Made by a program: the position numbers and the translations under genes
Source of the DNA: Paraburkholderia sp. UYCP14C
GTDB lineage: Bacteria > Pseudomonadota > Gammaproteobacteria > Burkholderiales > Burkholderiaceae
DNA: 64,000 nucleotides
NCBI RefSeq assembly: GCF_004197395.1
Contig: NZ_SELS01000005.1
Location: forward strand, 218,228-282,227
Reading direction: 5' to 3'
The notes under the pieces: generated by a model
Told to the model about the DNA's origin: nothing
The model's database searches: none
What the model saw: only the letters and a program-made list of their open reading frames with translations
Shown: piece after piece, positions 44,565 to 53,164 of the stretch
How the letters are laid out: every line of letters starts with the position of its first letter
Numbering within the stretch: the stretch's first letter is position 1

Positions 44565-44870
44565 ATGCGCATGCTTCTCAACATACAAATACCGAACGAA
44601 CCCTTCAACACGCTGGTGCGCGAAGGCCGCATCGGCGAGCTGATGCAAAAGATCCTCGAGGACATGAAGCCGGAAGCCATCTACTTCACCGAGCAGCAGG
44701 GCAAGCGCGGCGCGGTGGCGGTCGTCGACATCGCGGATCCGTCGGCGATTCCGGCCCTTGCCGAACCGTGGTTCCTGAAGCTCGACGCCGACTGCGAACT
44801 GCGCATCGCGATGCTGCCCGAGGATCTGATGAAAGCAGGGCTCGACGCGCTCGGCGACAAGTGGAAGTAG
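44565..44870 (+). CDS. Small conserved-looking cytoplasmic protein
   Basis: A 101-residue protein, MRMLLNIQIPNEPFNTLVREG to AGLDALGDKWK, with a near-perfect ribosome binding site (AGGAGG). The strand-helix pattern (MLLNIQI, EAIYFTEQQGKRGAVAVVDI, LRIAMLPEDLM) suggests a ferredoxin-like dimeric alpha/beta fold. I know similar small proteins in many proteobacteria, but not their role. Monocistronic or weakly linked to ogt 135 bp upstream. Confidence 0.75.
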   Translation: MRMLLNIQIPNEPFNTLVREGRIGELMQKILEDMKPEAIYFTEQQGKRGAVAVVDIADPSAIPALAEPWFLKLDADCELRIAMLPEDLMKAGLDALGDKWK

Positions 44871-44878
44871 CGCGGCCC

Positions 44879-46135
44879 TCAGGAATGTCCGGCCGATAGC
44901 TGCAGCAGCATCGAAGCCGCGGCCGTCGCCGCGACCTGGCAGCCGAGCACGATATGCTCCTCGGCCGTGTCCTCGATGAAGTCGTGACTCACGCCGCCGA
45001 TGCTCGGCACGAACATCATGCAGGCCGGCATGCAACGCGCGATCACCTGCGCGTCGTGCGCGGCGCCGCTCGGCATGCGCAGCCACTGGCCCGGCGCGAT
45101 CGCTTCGGCGGCTCGCGCGATGTGTTCCGCGAGCGCCGCGTCCATGCTGACAGGTTCGATCGGCTCGTCGATCGTCTGCAATTCGACGCTCACCGCGTGG
45201 TGCGCGTTGAAGTCGCGCAACAGTTCCGCGAGCGCATGTTCCATTGCCTGAAACCGTGCCGGGTTCGCGTCGCGGTATTGCAGGTACATGTCGGCCGCGC
45301 CGGGCACGACGCTCATCGAGCCCGGATCGAGATCGATGCGGCCCACGGTCCAGACGGTATCAGCGTCGGCCAGTTGCGTGAACGCGTCGTTCATCCGCGC
45401 GATGAACGCGACCAGCGCCGCGCCCGCGTCGCGGCGGATCGCCATTGGCGTCGTGCCCGCGTGGTTGCGCTGCCCCGTGAAGCGCAGCCGCGCTTCACGC
45501 AGCCCGACGATCGTCGTGACGACGCCGATCGCTTTGCCGATCGCTTCGAGCCGTCCGCCCTGCTCGATGTGCGGCTCCAGATACGCGACCTGGCGCCCTG
45601 CCTCGAAACGCGCACGCGGCCGGCCCGCGAGTCCCGCTGCCTCGAGTACGTCCACGAGGCGTTCGCCCTGGCGGTTCGTCGCGCCGCGAATCGATTCGTC
45701 GACCGCCTCACCGACAAAGCTGCGGCTGCCGAGCAGGCCCGAGAACGTGCCCTCTTCGTCGATCCACGACGCGACGTCGACGGCGAGGTGCCGCGTCGCG
45801 TCGTTCTCCGCTAGCGCGCGGGCGATTTCGAGCCCGTACATCACGCCCATCGCGCCATCGAGCCAGCCGCCGGTCGGCTGCGTGTCCGTGTGCGAACCGA
45901 TCACGAGCGCGGGACCACGATTGCGCGAGCGCCCGAACACGGTACCCACGCCGTCGATGCGCGCGTCGAGCCCCGCCTCCGTCATCCTGCCGACCAGCCA
46001 TTCGCGCGCCGCCAGATCGACCGGCGACAACGCGAGCCGGACTACGCCGGGACCGGCCGCGTCTGGGCCGACCGCGCCAAAACTGCGCAGATGTTTGAGG
46101 TCGGCCATCAGCCGGTCCGGATCGATCTTCACCAC
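44879..46135 (-). CDS. Zn-dependent amidohydrolase of the allantoate/N-carbamoyl-amino-acid hydrolase family
   Basis: A 418-residue M20-type hydrolase of the hydantoinase/carbamoylase group. Metal ligands appear in IGSHTDTQPTGGWLDG, DEEGTFSGLLGSRSF, and HIEQGGRLEA; the dimer-lid domain starts at GQRNHAGTTPMAIRRD. It cleaves ureido bonds of N-carbamoyl amino acids, ureidoglycolate-like or related compounds. The start is GTG at 46135 with GGAG eight bases upstream, lying within the last codons of the AraC gene. The pair is probably co-transcribed, with the regulator controlling it. Confidence 0.85.
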   Translation of the reverse strand: MVKIDPDRLMADLKHLRSFGAVGPDAAGPGVVRLALSPVDLAAREWLVGRMTEAGLDARIDGVGTVFGRSRNRGPALVIGSHTDTQPTGGWLDGAMGVMYGLEIARALAENDATRHLAVDVASWIDEEGTFSGLLGSRSFVGEAVDESIRGATNRQGERLVDVLEAAGLAGRPRARFEAGRQVAYLEPHIEQGGRLEAIGKAIGVVTTIVGLREARLRFTGQRNHAGTTPMAIRRDAGAALVAFIARMNDAFTQLADADTVWTVGRIDLDPGSMSVVPGAADMYLQYRDANPARFQAMEHALAELLRDFNAHHAVSVELQTIDEPIEPVSMDAALAEHIARAAEAIAPGQWLRMPSGAAHDAQVIARCMPACMMFVPSIGGVSHDFIEDTAEEHIVLGCQVAATAAASMLLQLSAGHS

Positions 46136-46139
46136 GTTG

Positions 46140-47120
46140 TCATCTCCATGAATTGATTGCGGATGCCGCCGCGCGAAAATCGCCCGGCGACATATCGTAG
46201 GCACGCCTGAACGCCCGATTGAAATCCGACGCGCTGTTGAAGCCGCAGCCGTACGCGACCTCGATCACCGGCCTGCGCGGGTGGCGATGCAATTCGTCGG
46301 CGGCTTCGCGCAGGCGCCGGTTGCGGATATACGCGAGGAGCCCGCCTTCCGGCTCGAACAACCGATACAGCGTGGGCCGCGACAGCTGCGACACGGCCAG
46401 CACGCTGTCGACCGACAGTTCGGGTTGGCCGAGATTCGCGTCGATATAGCGGCGCGCCGCCGCGAACATCGCGGTACGTGCCACCGCGCGCGCACTGCCG
46501 GTCAGGCCCGTCTCCTTGCCGAATGCCGCCGCCATCAACAGCGCGCAGGTGTGTAGCGCTTCCTGAGCCGCGGACGCGTCCATCGTGGGCAGCGTGCGGC
46601 ATAGCTCGGCCAGATGCGCGGGAATCAACCGCGCAAGCGGCGTTTGATATTCGATCACACGGCCATGAATCGACTCCGCTTCCGGCAGCACCGGATCGAT
46701 CAGATGGCGCGGCAGGAACAGCGCGACCAGCCGGCACGGACCGCGCGTCATCCGCATCGGCTGATTCATGTCCAGTGCGAGGATGCTCGGCCGCGTTTGC
46801 AGCGCAACGCGCTTCGGATGGAGGCCCGTGGTCGTTTCGAAGGTCCCTTCGAGCGCCACATGAAACACGATCTGGCGCACGTTGTCGGTCGAAATGCGCG
46901 CGACCGAGCGCGTTTGCGAGACCGGATCGGTGCGGCAATCCGTGAAGGCCATCCCGCCGGCGCGATAGGTGTCGATGCTGCCGCGAAAGCCGTCGGCGAG
47001 TTGCCGGCGCGAAATCGGCACGTCCAGAAAGTGGCTGACGCGCTCGCGCCACACCGGCAACTGCGCGCGCGGCACAGTGCGGAAGGTGTCGAAGTGGCTG
47101 TAGTCGAAAGCCGCGGGCAT
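46140..47120 (-). CDS. AraC-family transcriptional regulator
   Basis: A 326-residue regulator with an N-terminal ligand-binding domain of the AraC-binding-like type (PVWRERVSHFLDVPISRRQL, RQIVFHVALEGTFETTTG) and a C-terminal double helix-turn-helix (DSVLAVSQLSRPTLYRLFEPEGG, VIEVAYGCGFNSASDFNRAFRRAYDMSPGDFR). ATG 47120 is used as start; a TTG at 47168 with GGGGAG close upstream would add 16 residues and is a real alternative. It precedes the amidohydrolase gene by four bases and most likely regulates it. Confidence 0.85.
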   Translation of the reverse strand: MPAAFDYSHFDTFRTVPRAQLPVWRERVSHFLDVPISRRQLADGFRGSIDTYRAGGMAFTDCRTDPVSQTRSVARISTDNVRQIVFHVALEGTFETTTGLHPKRVALQTRPSILALDMNQPMRMTRGPCRLVALFLPRHLIDPVLPEAESIHGRVIEYQTPLARLIPAHLAELCRTLPTMDASAAQEALHTCALLMAAAFGKETGLTGSARAVARTAMFAAARRYIDANLGQPELSVDSVLAVSQLSRPTLYRLFEPEGGLLAYIRNRRLREAADELHRHPRRPVIEVAYGCGFNSASDFNRAFRRAYDMSPGDFRAAASAINSWR

Positions 47121-47370
47121 GGCTGCGGCCGCGGTTGCGGTGCGGTTGGCTGCCGGATCGGTCGTCAAGGTCTCCCCGCCGGTTTGGTCGTGTGCGCCTG
47201 CATGATAGCCGTGGCTGGCGAAAACGTCATGAGCCCGTGCTGGCGCGTCAGTGCCGCGGTCGTGAAATCTCGCGATATGCCGAAGATCCAGACGCTTCTT
47301 CACGAGCCATGCCTGACAGGCATGCACCCGAGCCTACAAAGGCTTTTTCCATTGCGCAAGGCCTCACTGC

Positions 47371-47661
47371 ATTACGAACGCGGCGACCAAAGGCGCGGTC
47401 GATACGCTCGTCAGGCACTTCGCGGCAGCGCTCGGCGAGCGCGGCATTCGCGTCAATGCGGTCGCACAGGGCGTCGTCGAGACCGATATGTCGAGCTTCA
47501 CGAAGACCACCGCGGGACGCGAACTGACGTTGAGCATGCAGGCGTTGAAGCGCGTCGCGCAACCGGACGATATCGCCGGGGCGGCGGCCTTCCTGGCTTC
47601 GGACGCGGCGCGCTGGATCACCGGCGAGACGCTGCACGTCGATGGCGGTTCGAAGCTGTGA
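47371..47661 (+). pseudogene. 3' fragment of a short-chain dehydrogenase gene
   Basis: About 97 codons in one frame read NAATKGAVDTLVRHFAAALG, ERGIRVNAVAQGVVETDMS and ends GETLHVDGGSKL, the C-terminal third of a classical SDR. The preceding catalytic Tyr is lost (ITNAATKGA where a family member would have YAATKGA) and no Rossmann motif is found upstream. No start codon serves the frame. It looks like the tail of a deleted gene. Confidence 0.85.
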
Positions 47662-47685
47662 GTCCAGAACCCGTCGCATAGGAAA

Positions 47686-47714
47686 ACGGCCGCGCTGCAA
47701 AACAGCGCGGCCGT
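47686..47714 (-). terminator. Terminator of the dienelactone hydrolase gene
   Basis: Perfect 12-bp stem ACGGCCGCGCTG / CAGCGCGGCCGT with a five-base loop, followed on the minus strand by four T. It lies about 70 bp after the hydrolase stop codon. Confidence 0.6.
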
Positions 47715-47785
47715 ATCAACAGAGCGCCACGAGCGCGGGCACGCTGACGAAGCGGAGGAGCCGTCCGCTTTTACCACTCACCAGC

Positions 47786-48493
47786 TCATTTCCACAGCGT
47801 GCGGCCAAAGAACGTCAGCGTACGATCCCACGCCTGTTGCGCCCAGACCGGATCGTATTGCGTCTTCGCGATGCGGCCCGGCCCAACCGCCGTTTCATTC
47901 GCGAACGCATGATGCGCCAGATAGCGATGAAACTCGACGTCGACCTTTGCGTCGGTCAGTTTCTTTTCGAGCGTGTCGACGGTGTCGGCGGCGAAGAACT
48001 CGTCTTGCAGACCCCAGTGGCCCAACACCGGCACCTTGATCTTCGACGCGTCGATATAGTCGAGCGGCGGGAAGCCATACCAGACGACGCCGGCCGCCGC
48101 TTCGGGCACGTTGCACAGCGCGAGGAACGTCAGCGCACCGCCCATGCAATAACCGGTCACGCCGACCTTCGCCGCGTGCTGCTGCAGATACTGAACCGCG
48201 CCGCGCACGTCCTGCGTCGCGGCGTCGCCGAAATCGAGGCCGCTCATCAAGTGGTGCGCCTCATCCTGTTCGACCGTCGACTTGCCGCGATACAGATCGG
48301 GCACGAGCGCGAAGTAGCCGGCTTTCGCGAGGCGATCGGCGACGCCGCGAATCTGGTCGTTCAAGCCCCACCATTCCTGGATCACGACGACCGCCGGCGC
48401 GCCCGCGGTTTTTTCAGGCTTCGCGAGATAGCCCTGTAGCTGCTTGCCGTCGGGACGGTTGAACGTGATCATCGAACCTGCGTGTTGGGTCAT
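47786..48493 (-). CDS. Dienelactone hydrolase family protein
   Basis: Alpha/beta hydrolase of 235 residues with the family's cysteine nucleophile in GVTGYCMGGALT, the acid in GLQDEFFAADT and the histidine in LAHHAFANET. EWWGLNDQIRGVADRLAKAGY near the start carries the conserved Glu that activates the Cys. Members open dienelactones of chloroaromatic pathways or act on other esters. No other aromatic-degradation genes are adjacent. GAGGAG lies before ATG 48493. Confidence 0.9.
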   Translation of the reverse strand: MTQHAGSMITFNRPDGKQLQGYLAKPEKTAGAPAVVVIQEWWGLNDQIRGVADRLAKAGYFALVPDLYRGKSTVEQDEAHHLMSGLDFGDAATQDVRGAVQYLQQHAAKVGVTGYCMGGALTFLALCNVPEAAAGVVWYGFPPLDYIDASKIKVPVLGHWGLQDEFFAADTVDTLEKKLTDAKVDVEFHRYLAHHAFANETAVGPGRIAKTQYDPVWAQQAWDRTLTFFGRTLWK

Positions 48494-48691
48494 CGGTCGC
48501 TCCTCGAGTAGACGAAACCGCTAGCATAGCGCCACTACCCCTCTTCTGTTCTATCGCAATCGTGTCAGCGCGCGAGCGTGCTCCCGCTGAATCTGCGCGT
48601 TATGTGAATCCAACAATATGAGGATAAAGATAAGCATAAATTCATTAGTTAATTCGCCGTCGCGTGGTTCCACAAAGTCGATTGTCGACGT

Positions 48692-48892
48692 TATACTCCA
48701 CGCCATGCTTTTTGCATCAACGGCGCTTCCTGCTGAAAGCTACCGGTAAAGTGCGACGCAGGTCGAAGCGCGCGTCGCGGCGGCCCGAAATCCCGTACCG
48801 GCGTTGCTTTGCGGGCGCATGTCTCTCAGGTTCTGGCAATTCATCCTCGGACGCCAGAATCTTTAGGCCGACACATTGTGTCGGCTTTTTTT
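48692..48892 (+). ncRNA. Candidate structured small RNA, about 190 nt
   Basis: A plus-strand terminator (48867-48892) has no protein gene before it. Upstream lie nested stems: CCGGTA (48743-48748) with TACCGG (48796-48801), enclosing GCGACGC (48753-48759) with GCGTCGC (48772-48778). Another stem, TTCTGGC (48831-48837) with GCCAGAA (48853-48859), extends to nine pairs including a G-U. TATACT at 48692-48697 is a -10 candidate for a start near 48704; the -35 is poor. The overlapping open frame crosses the terminator and has no family features. The remaining gap (48494-48691 and 48893-49077) shows nothing definite. Confidence 0.4.
48867..48892 (+). terminator. Strong rho-independent terminator
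   Basis: Perfect eight-bp stem GCCGACAC / GTGTCGGC with an ATT loop, followed by seven T (48886-48892). Confidence 0.85.
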
Positions 48893-49077
48893 ATTCGTGA
48901 TGCTTTTGCAATTCCGACTGGCGTGACCTTCTCGCCAATTCGCATCCGCATTGAAAGCGCATTCATCGTCTACCAATAATTATGCCCACGTGACACATGA
49001 TTTCATGCACGCATTTAAGTGCTTTTATCCAATTAGTGGGTTAGCTCGAATCAAAGCTTGACGTATTGCGATGTGTG

Positions 49078-50172
49078 CTAGAACCGCTCTATCACACCCA
49101 ATTGCACACCCGCCACCGGTGCGCCCGGATAGGCGACCGGCAACCCGGTCACGTTGACGCCACGCAGCGTGAAGCTCGAGTCGTCGTGATTCGCGAGATA
49201 CGCGGCGCTGAAGTACAGCAGCAGCGTGGGCGACATGCTGTATTCGAATGCCGCGCTGAATTGATCCGCGTTGCCGCCGGGCGTCGTGTAGTCGCGCACG
49301 TGCGCATAGCCGAGCGAGGCGCCATCGCCATTGAAAAAGGACAGCCACACGCGCAGCTTGCCGAACGCGTAGTTCGCGCCGCCGAGATTCGCGCGCAGTG
49401 CGCCGGAGCCGTGCGTCTGCTGGCGCCCGTATAGCAGATGCACCTGGTCGAACCGATAGGACGCGGTCACGAAGTAACCGTCGATGCCATTGCCGTCGGC
49501 CTCGGACGGATCGCGCATCGCCATCATCAGGGTGGCGCTGAAGCCGGCGATGCGCGGCGACAGATACGCGACCGCGTTGTTCGCATACGGCGTGATCTTC
49601 GACAGGTTGTTGAGCCCCGAGGCGATCGTGCCGGCGCCGAACGCGTCGAGATCGCCCTTGAACGGGATATAGATCGGTGAATACTGACGGCCGAAGCGCA
49701 GTTCACCCCAGTCGCCGCTCGCGCCGATCCATGCCTGGCGATTGAAAATCGAGCCGGGCACCTGCAGGCTGCCGTCGGTCGAACTGAAGCCGTTTTCGAG
49801 CGTGAACACGATCGCGTTGCCGCCCCCGAGCGGCTCCGCGCCGTGCAGCCCGACGCGCGAGCCGCGATACGCGCCGGAGTCCATGCGCGCGACCCAGCCC
49901 GAACCGGGGTTGGTGATTTCGACGCTCGTATCGATCAGACCGTAGAGCGAGACGAAGCCGGTGGTGACTGGCATGACGGGGGCGCTGCCGCTATCGATGT
50001 CGATGGCCGCGGCCGCGCCGTGCGCATAGAGCAGCAGCGCGCCGCCCACCCACGCGGCTCTGACGCCGACGCCGATCGCCGCGCGCCTGCATCTGCGGGC
50101 CGTCAAGGCTTCGCGGACCGTGTTCAGCAAGCAAGCCGGGGCGTGGCGCAGGATCTGATCCTCCTCGAACAC
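49078..50172 (-). CDS. Gram-negative outer-membrane porin (Burkholderia type)
   Basis: Trimeric 16-strand beta-barrel porin. After the signal region (AAWVGGALLLYAHGAAAA) the mature part has the family start SLYGLIDTSVEI, then SGSRVGLHG-like RGSRVGLHGAEPLGGGNAIVFTLE, the Phe-rich NRQAWIGASGDWGELRFGRQYSPIY, and ends VGVIERF-like QLGVIERF with the C-terminal Phe used by the Bam machinery. The start is uncertain: GTG 50172 is used here, GTG 50205 is another, and a CTG at about 50145 with GAGGAGG eight bases upstream would be an unusual choice. Opposite to the DHA2 pump gene. Confidence 0.85.
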   Translation of the reverse strand: MFEEDQILRHAPACLLNTVREALTARRCRRAAIGVGVRAAWVGGALLLYAHGAAAAIDIDSGSAPVMPVTTGFVSLYGLIDTSVEITNPGSGWVARMDSGAYRGSRVGLHGAEPLGGGNAIVFTLENGFSSTDGSLQVPGSIFNRQAWIGASGDWGELRFGRQYSPIYIPFKGDLDAFGAGTIASGLNNLSKITPYANNAVAYLSPRIAGFSATLMMAMRDPSEADGNGIDGYFVTASYRFDQVHLLYGRQQTHGSGALRANLGGANYAFGKLRVWLSFFNGDGASLGYAHVRDYTTPGGNADQFSAAFEYSMSPTLLLYFSAAYLANHDDSSFTLRGVNVTGLPVAYPGAPVAGVQLGVIERF

Positions 50173-50408
50173 ATCGATCGGATATTGCGCGAGCGAACTT
50201 ACCACGTTCGGGCGAGCCCGTGCGGGCCGGGCAGTACGCTGGCGCACATCGAAACGAGGCAGACGGGCGTTAGCGTCCGCGACTGGACAATGGGCAGCGC
50301 ACGACTCACCGGAGCCCGTGCGCGGCACTGTCCCCCGTAGCTCGGCATTGATTTACCCACGCCCTGTGGTTTTTCGCGCAACGAACAGTTTTGCCTAGGG
50401 AAAACCCG

Positions 50409-50433
50409 TATAATCGTCAAGACGTCAGACAAC
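50409..50433 (+). promoter_or_regulatory. Promoter -10 with an operator-like site for the DHA2 pump gene
   Basis: TATAAT at 50409-50414 is followed by GACGTCAGACAAC (50421-50433), at about +1 to +13, where a repressor would block transcription. The site matches the motif at 58991-59003 in 12 of 13 positions on the opposite strand. Confidence 0.45.
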
Positions 50434-50507
50434 TTGCGTAAAATTGCCGGGTTCCTGACCGCGATCCGCCGTGCAGCGTCCACCCTGAACCGCCTTCCGC
50501 CCGATCC

Positions 50508-52082
50508 GTGAATTCCACCGCCCCCGTCAGTTCCGCCGCTCCCGCCCTGCCATTTCGCCACGCGCTCTACGCGATGCTCGGCATCGGGCTCGTCAATATG
50601 CTGGTCGCGCTCGACCAGACCGTCGTCAGCACCGCGCTGCCGTCGATCGTCGCCGAGCTGCACGGCTTCGAATATTTCGCGTGGATCGCGAGCGCGTACC
50701 TGCTCGCGTCGGTCGTCACGGTGCCGGTGTTCGGGCGGCTCGGCGACTACTTCGGCCGCAAGCGCTTCGTGATCGCCGCGGTGATCACGTTCACGGTCGC
50801 GTCGGTGTTGTGCGGCCTCGCCAACAGCATGCTGTTTCTCGCGATCGCGCGCGGACTGCAAGGCGTCGGCGGCGGCATGATGGTCGGCACCGCGTTCGCG
50901 TCGATCCCCGATCTGTTCCCCGACCCGCGCACCCGCGTGCGCTGGCAGGTCGTGCTGGCCGCGACCTACGGCATCGGCACGGCGACGGGCCCGTCGCTCG
51001 GCGGCTGGATGAGTGAGCACCTCGGCTGGCGCTCGACGTTTCTCATCAATCTGCCGGTCGGCGCGGCGGCGCTCTATTTCGTCTGGATGCATCTGCCCAA
51101 CTTCCGGCGGCCGCACGAGGGCGAGGTCAAGATCGACTGGCTCGGCGCGGGGCTGGTCGCGGCCGTGCTCGGCGGCTTGCAGGCATTCATCGAAGCGGTG
51201 CCGAAAAATGGCCTCACGGTGGGCAACCTCGTCCTCGGCGCGTGCGTGATCGCCGGCGCGGTCGCGCTCTACATGTGCGAAAAGCGCGCCACGCATCCGA
51301 TCATTCCGCTCGATCTGTTCAAGGACGCGCAGCTCGTCACGCTCTTCACGCTCGGCATGCTGTCCGGCTTCGTGATGTTCTCGCTGATCTTCTTCGCGCC
51401 GTTGCTGCTGCAAGGCGGCTTCGGTCTGTCGCCGCAGCAGGCCGGCCTGCTCGCAACGCCGATCGCCGCGTGCATTGCGATCGGCAGTGTGCTGAACACG
51501 CGCATCGTGATTCACATGAGGAAGCCGACGCGCATTCTGACGATCGGTTTCGGGCTGCTGATGTTCGCGTCGATCGCGCTCGCGTTCGCGAATCCGGACA
51601 CGCCGCGGCTGCGCATCGTGCTGCCGATGGGCGCGGTCGGCATCGGCCTCGGTTTCATCCTGAACAATCTGAACGTGTTCGGCCAGGAGATCGCCGGACG
51701 CGAGCGCTTCGGCATCACGACCGCGCTATTGCAGTCGACGCGCATGGTCGGCGGCATGCTCGGCACCAGCATCGTCGCGACCGTCGTGCAGCATCACTAT
51801 CGCAACGTCGTCACGCGCACGATGAGCGTGCTCGGCGAGCCGGCCGCATCGCAATGGCGGCCGCGGTTCGTCGATCTGCGCATCCTGATCGACGATGCTT
51901 CGCGCGCGCAGCTGATCGCGGATATGAAGACCTCGGGGCTCGATACGCTCGCGCTGATCGATAGCGCACGCGACGCGCTCGTGCAGTCGATTCATATCGG
52001 GGTGTGGTTGACGGCGGTGGCATCGCTCGCAGCCGCGCTTCTCGTGCAGCGGATTTCGCACGTGGTGTTTCGCAAAAGCTGA
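50508..52082 (+). CDS. DHA2-type MFS multidrug efflux transporter
   Basis: A 524-residue inner-membrane exporter with fourteen hydrophobic helices. Motif D1 LVALDQTVVSTALPSIV (the acidic Asp in helix 1), motif A GRLGDYFGRKRFVI and motif C-like ATYGIGTATGPSLGGWMSEHLGWR are in place. The start is GTG at 50508, where the sequence begins MNSTAPVSSAAPALPF. The C-terminus is charged and cytoplasmic. The upstream operator-like site suggests repression. Convergent with the ppiC gene, a terminator lying between. Confidence 0.9.
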   Translation: MNSTAPVSSAAPALPFRHALYAMLGIGLVNMLVALDQTVVSTALPSIVAELHGFEYFAWIASAYLLASVVTVPVFGRLGDYFGRKRFVIAAVITFTVASVLCGLANSMLFLAIARGLQGVGGGMMVGTAFASIPDLFPDPRTRVRWQVVLAATYGIGTATGPSLGGWMSEHLGWRSTFLINLPVGAAALYFVWMHLPNFRRPHEGEVKIDWLGAGLVAAVLGGLQAFIEAVPKNGLTVGNLVLGACVIAGAVALYMCEKRATHPIIPLDLFKDAQLVTLFTLGMLSGFVMFSLIFFAPLLLQGGFGLSPQQAGLLATPIAACIAIGSVLNTRIVIHMRKPTRILTIGFGLLMFASIALAFANPDTPRLRIVLPMGAVGIGLGFILNNLNVFGQEIAGRERFGITTALLQSTRMVGGMLGTSIVATVVQHHYRNVVTRTMSVLGEPAASQWRPRFVDLRILIDDASRAQLIADMKTSGLDTLALIDSARDALVQSIHIGVWLTAVASLAAALLVQRISHVVFRKS

Positions 52083-52104
52083 GTGTTCGAATCACGGCGC
52101 GAAT

Positions 52105-52142
52105 AAAAAAAGCTCCCCGATCCGAATGAAAGAACGGGGAGC
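52105..52142 (-). terminator. Terminator between the DHA2 gene and ppiC
   Basis: Stem GCTCCCCG / CGGGGAGC (52112-52119 and 52135-52142) with a 15-base loop, followed on the minus strand by seven T (52105-52111). It serves the ppiC gene on the minus strand and probably the DHA2 gene as well. Confidence 0.75.
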
Positions 52143-52224
52143 AAATGGGTTGGACGAAGAGACCCGACGCCGTCACATCAGGCTCTCAATCGCATCCCAA
52201 GGATGACGGACGTGATTGGGCCGC

Positions 52225-53043
52225 TTACTGAATGGTGGCTTTCGCTTTGAGATTCTTCACCATTCGGTCGACGAGTTCCGCTTGTGCCTGCTGGTACAGC
52301 ATCGGCTTCATGTCTTCGAACGAGGGGACCTGCAATGGGCGGGTGTCATCGACCTCGATGACATGAAAACCGTATCCGGTCTTGACCGGGGTCCGCGTGT
52401 ATTCGCCCTTGTGCAGATGCGAAACAGCGTCAGCGAACGGTTTGACCACCTTGCTGGAAGTGATCCAGCCCAGATCTCCGCCGTTGTATCGAGTGTCGGC
52501 ATCGATCGATTCCTTTGCGAGGTCGCCGAACGACGCGCCCTTATTGAGCTTCGCAATGATGTCTTTGGCCTGACCCTCGTCCTTCACGAGAATATGGCGG
52601 ACTTTATATTCCGTGCTGCCGCCTTTCGCTTTCATGTCGTTGTACATCGCCCTCAATTGATCGTCGCTGACAGGGTTCTTTTTCAGAAAGTCCTGCATGT
52701 ACGCCCTGACGATCTCGACTTCCCACGTCGCCTGCGCCTGCACGAGAATCTTTTGCCGCGCGGCCTCGGCACGTGCCGCGACCTCCGGGTTCCGGTCGAA
52801 GCCGGTTTTCTCCGCCTGCTGGAGCAGAACTTCGCGCCGGATCAGTTCGTCGCGGACATGGTCCGTCAATTGAGGTGAATCGGGAAAACCTTGCGCATGC
52901 GCCTGTCCGATATACAAATCGGCGTCTGCCTGAGAAACTGCTTTGCCGTTGACCGTGACGAACGGCTTCTCGGTCGCGCTCGTCGCCAGGGAGAGCGTCG
53001 CACCGAGCACAAGTGCCAACATCCGTCGTGATAGTACTTTCAT
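52225..53043 (-). CDS. Periplasmic PpiC-type peptidyl-prolyl isomerase
   Basis: A 272-residue parvulin with a signal peptide (MKVLSRRMLALVLGATLSLATSATE). The N-terminal SurA-like helical region (ADLYIGQAHAQGFPDSPQLTDHVRDELIRREVLLQQAEKTG in part) precedes the parvulin domain (VRHILVKDEGQAKDIIAKLNKGASFGDLAKE, GGDLGWITSS, GYGFHVIEVDD). It helps fold outer-membrane or secreted proteins. It lies 121 bp after the GH3 lipoprotein gene on the same strand, which could be one of its clients. Confidence 0.9.
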   Translation of the reverse strand: MKVLSRRMLALVLGATLSLATSATEKPFVTVNGKAVSQADADLYIGQAHAQGFPDSPQLTDHVRDELIRREVLLQQAEKTGFDRNPEVAARAEAARQKILVQAQATWEVEIVRAYMQDFLKKNPVSDDQLRAMYNDMKAKGGSTEYKVRHILVKDEGQAKDIIAKLNKGASFGDLAKESIDADTRYNGGDLGWITSSKVVKPFADAVSHLHKGEYTRTPVKTGYGFHVIEVDDTRPLQVPSFEDMKPMLYQQAQAELVDRMVKNLKAKATIQ

Positions 53044-53164
53044 TGAGCGGACCACTTTCGTTGGTTCGAGAACTTCGGCGAACGATCGCCAAAGTTCCAG
53101 GTGTGTGTAACGCCAGGTCTGATCAGGAATCGGAACTGATCAGACGCCGGCGCTTGATGCGACT

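Noticed and set aside
48664-48900. Plus-strand frame of 78 codons in the 48.7 kb gap
   Set aside because: It runs through the strong terminator at 48867-48892 and has no ribosome binding site; the structured-RNA reading explains the region better.
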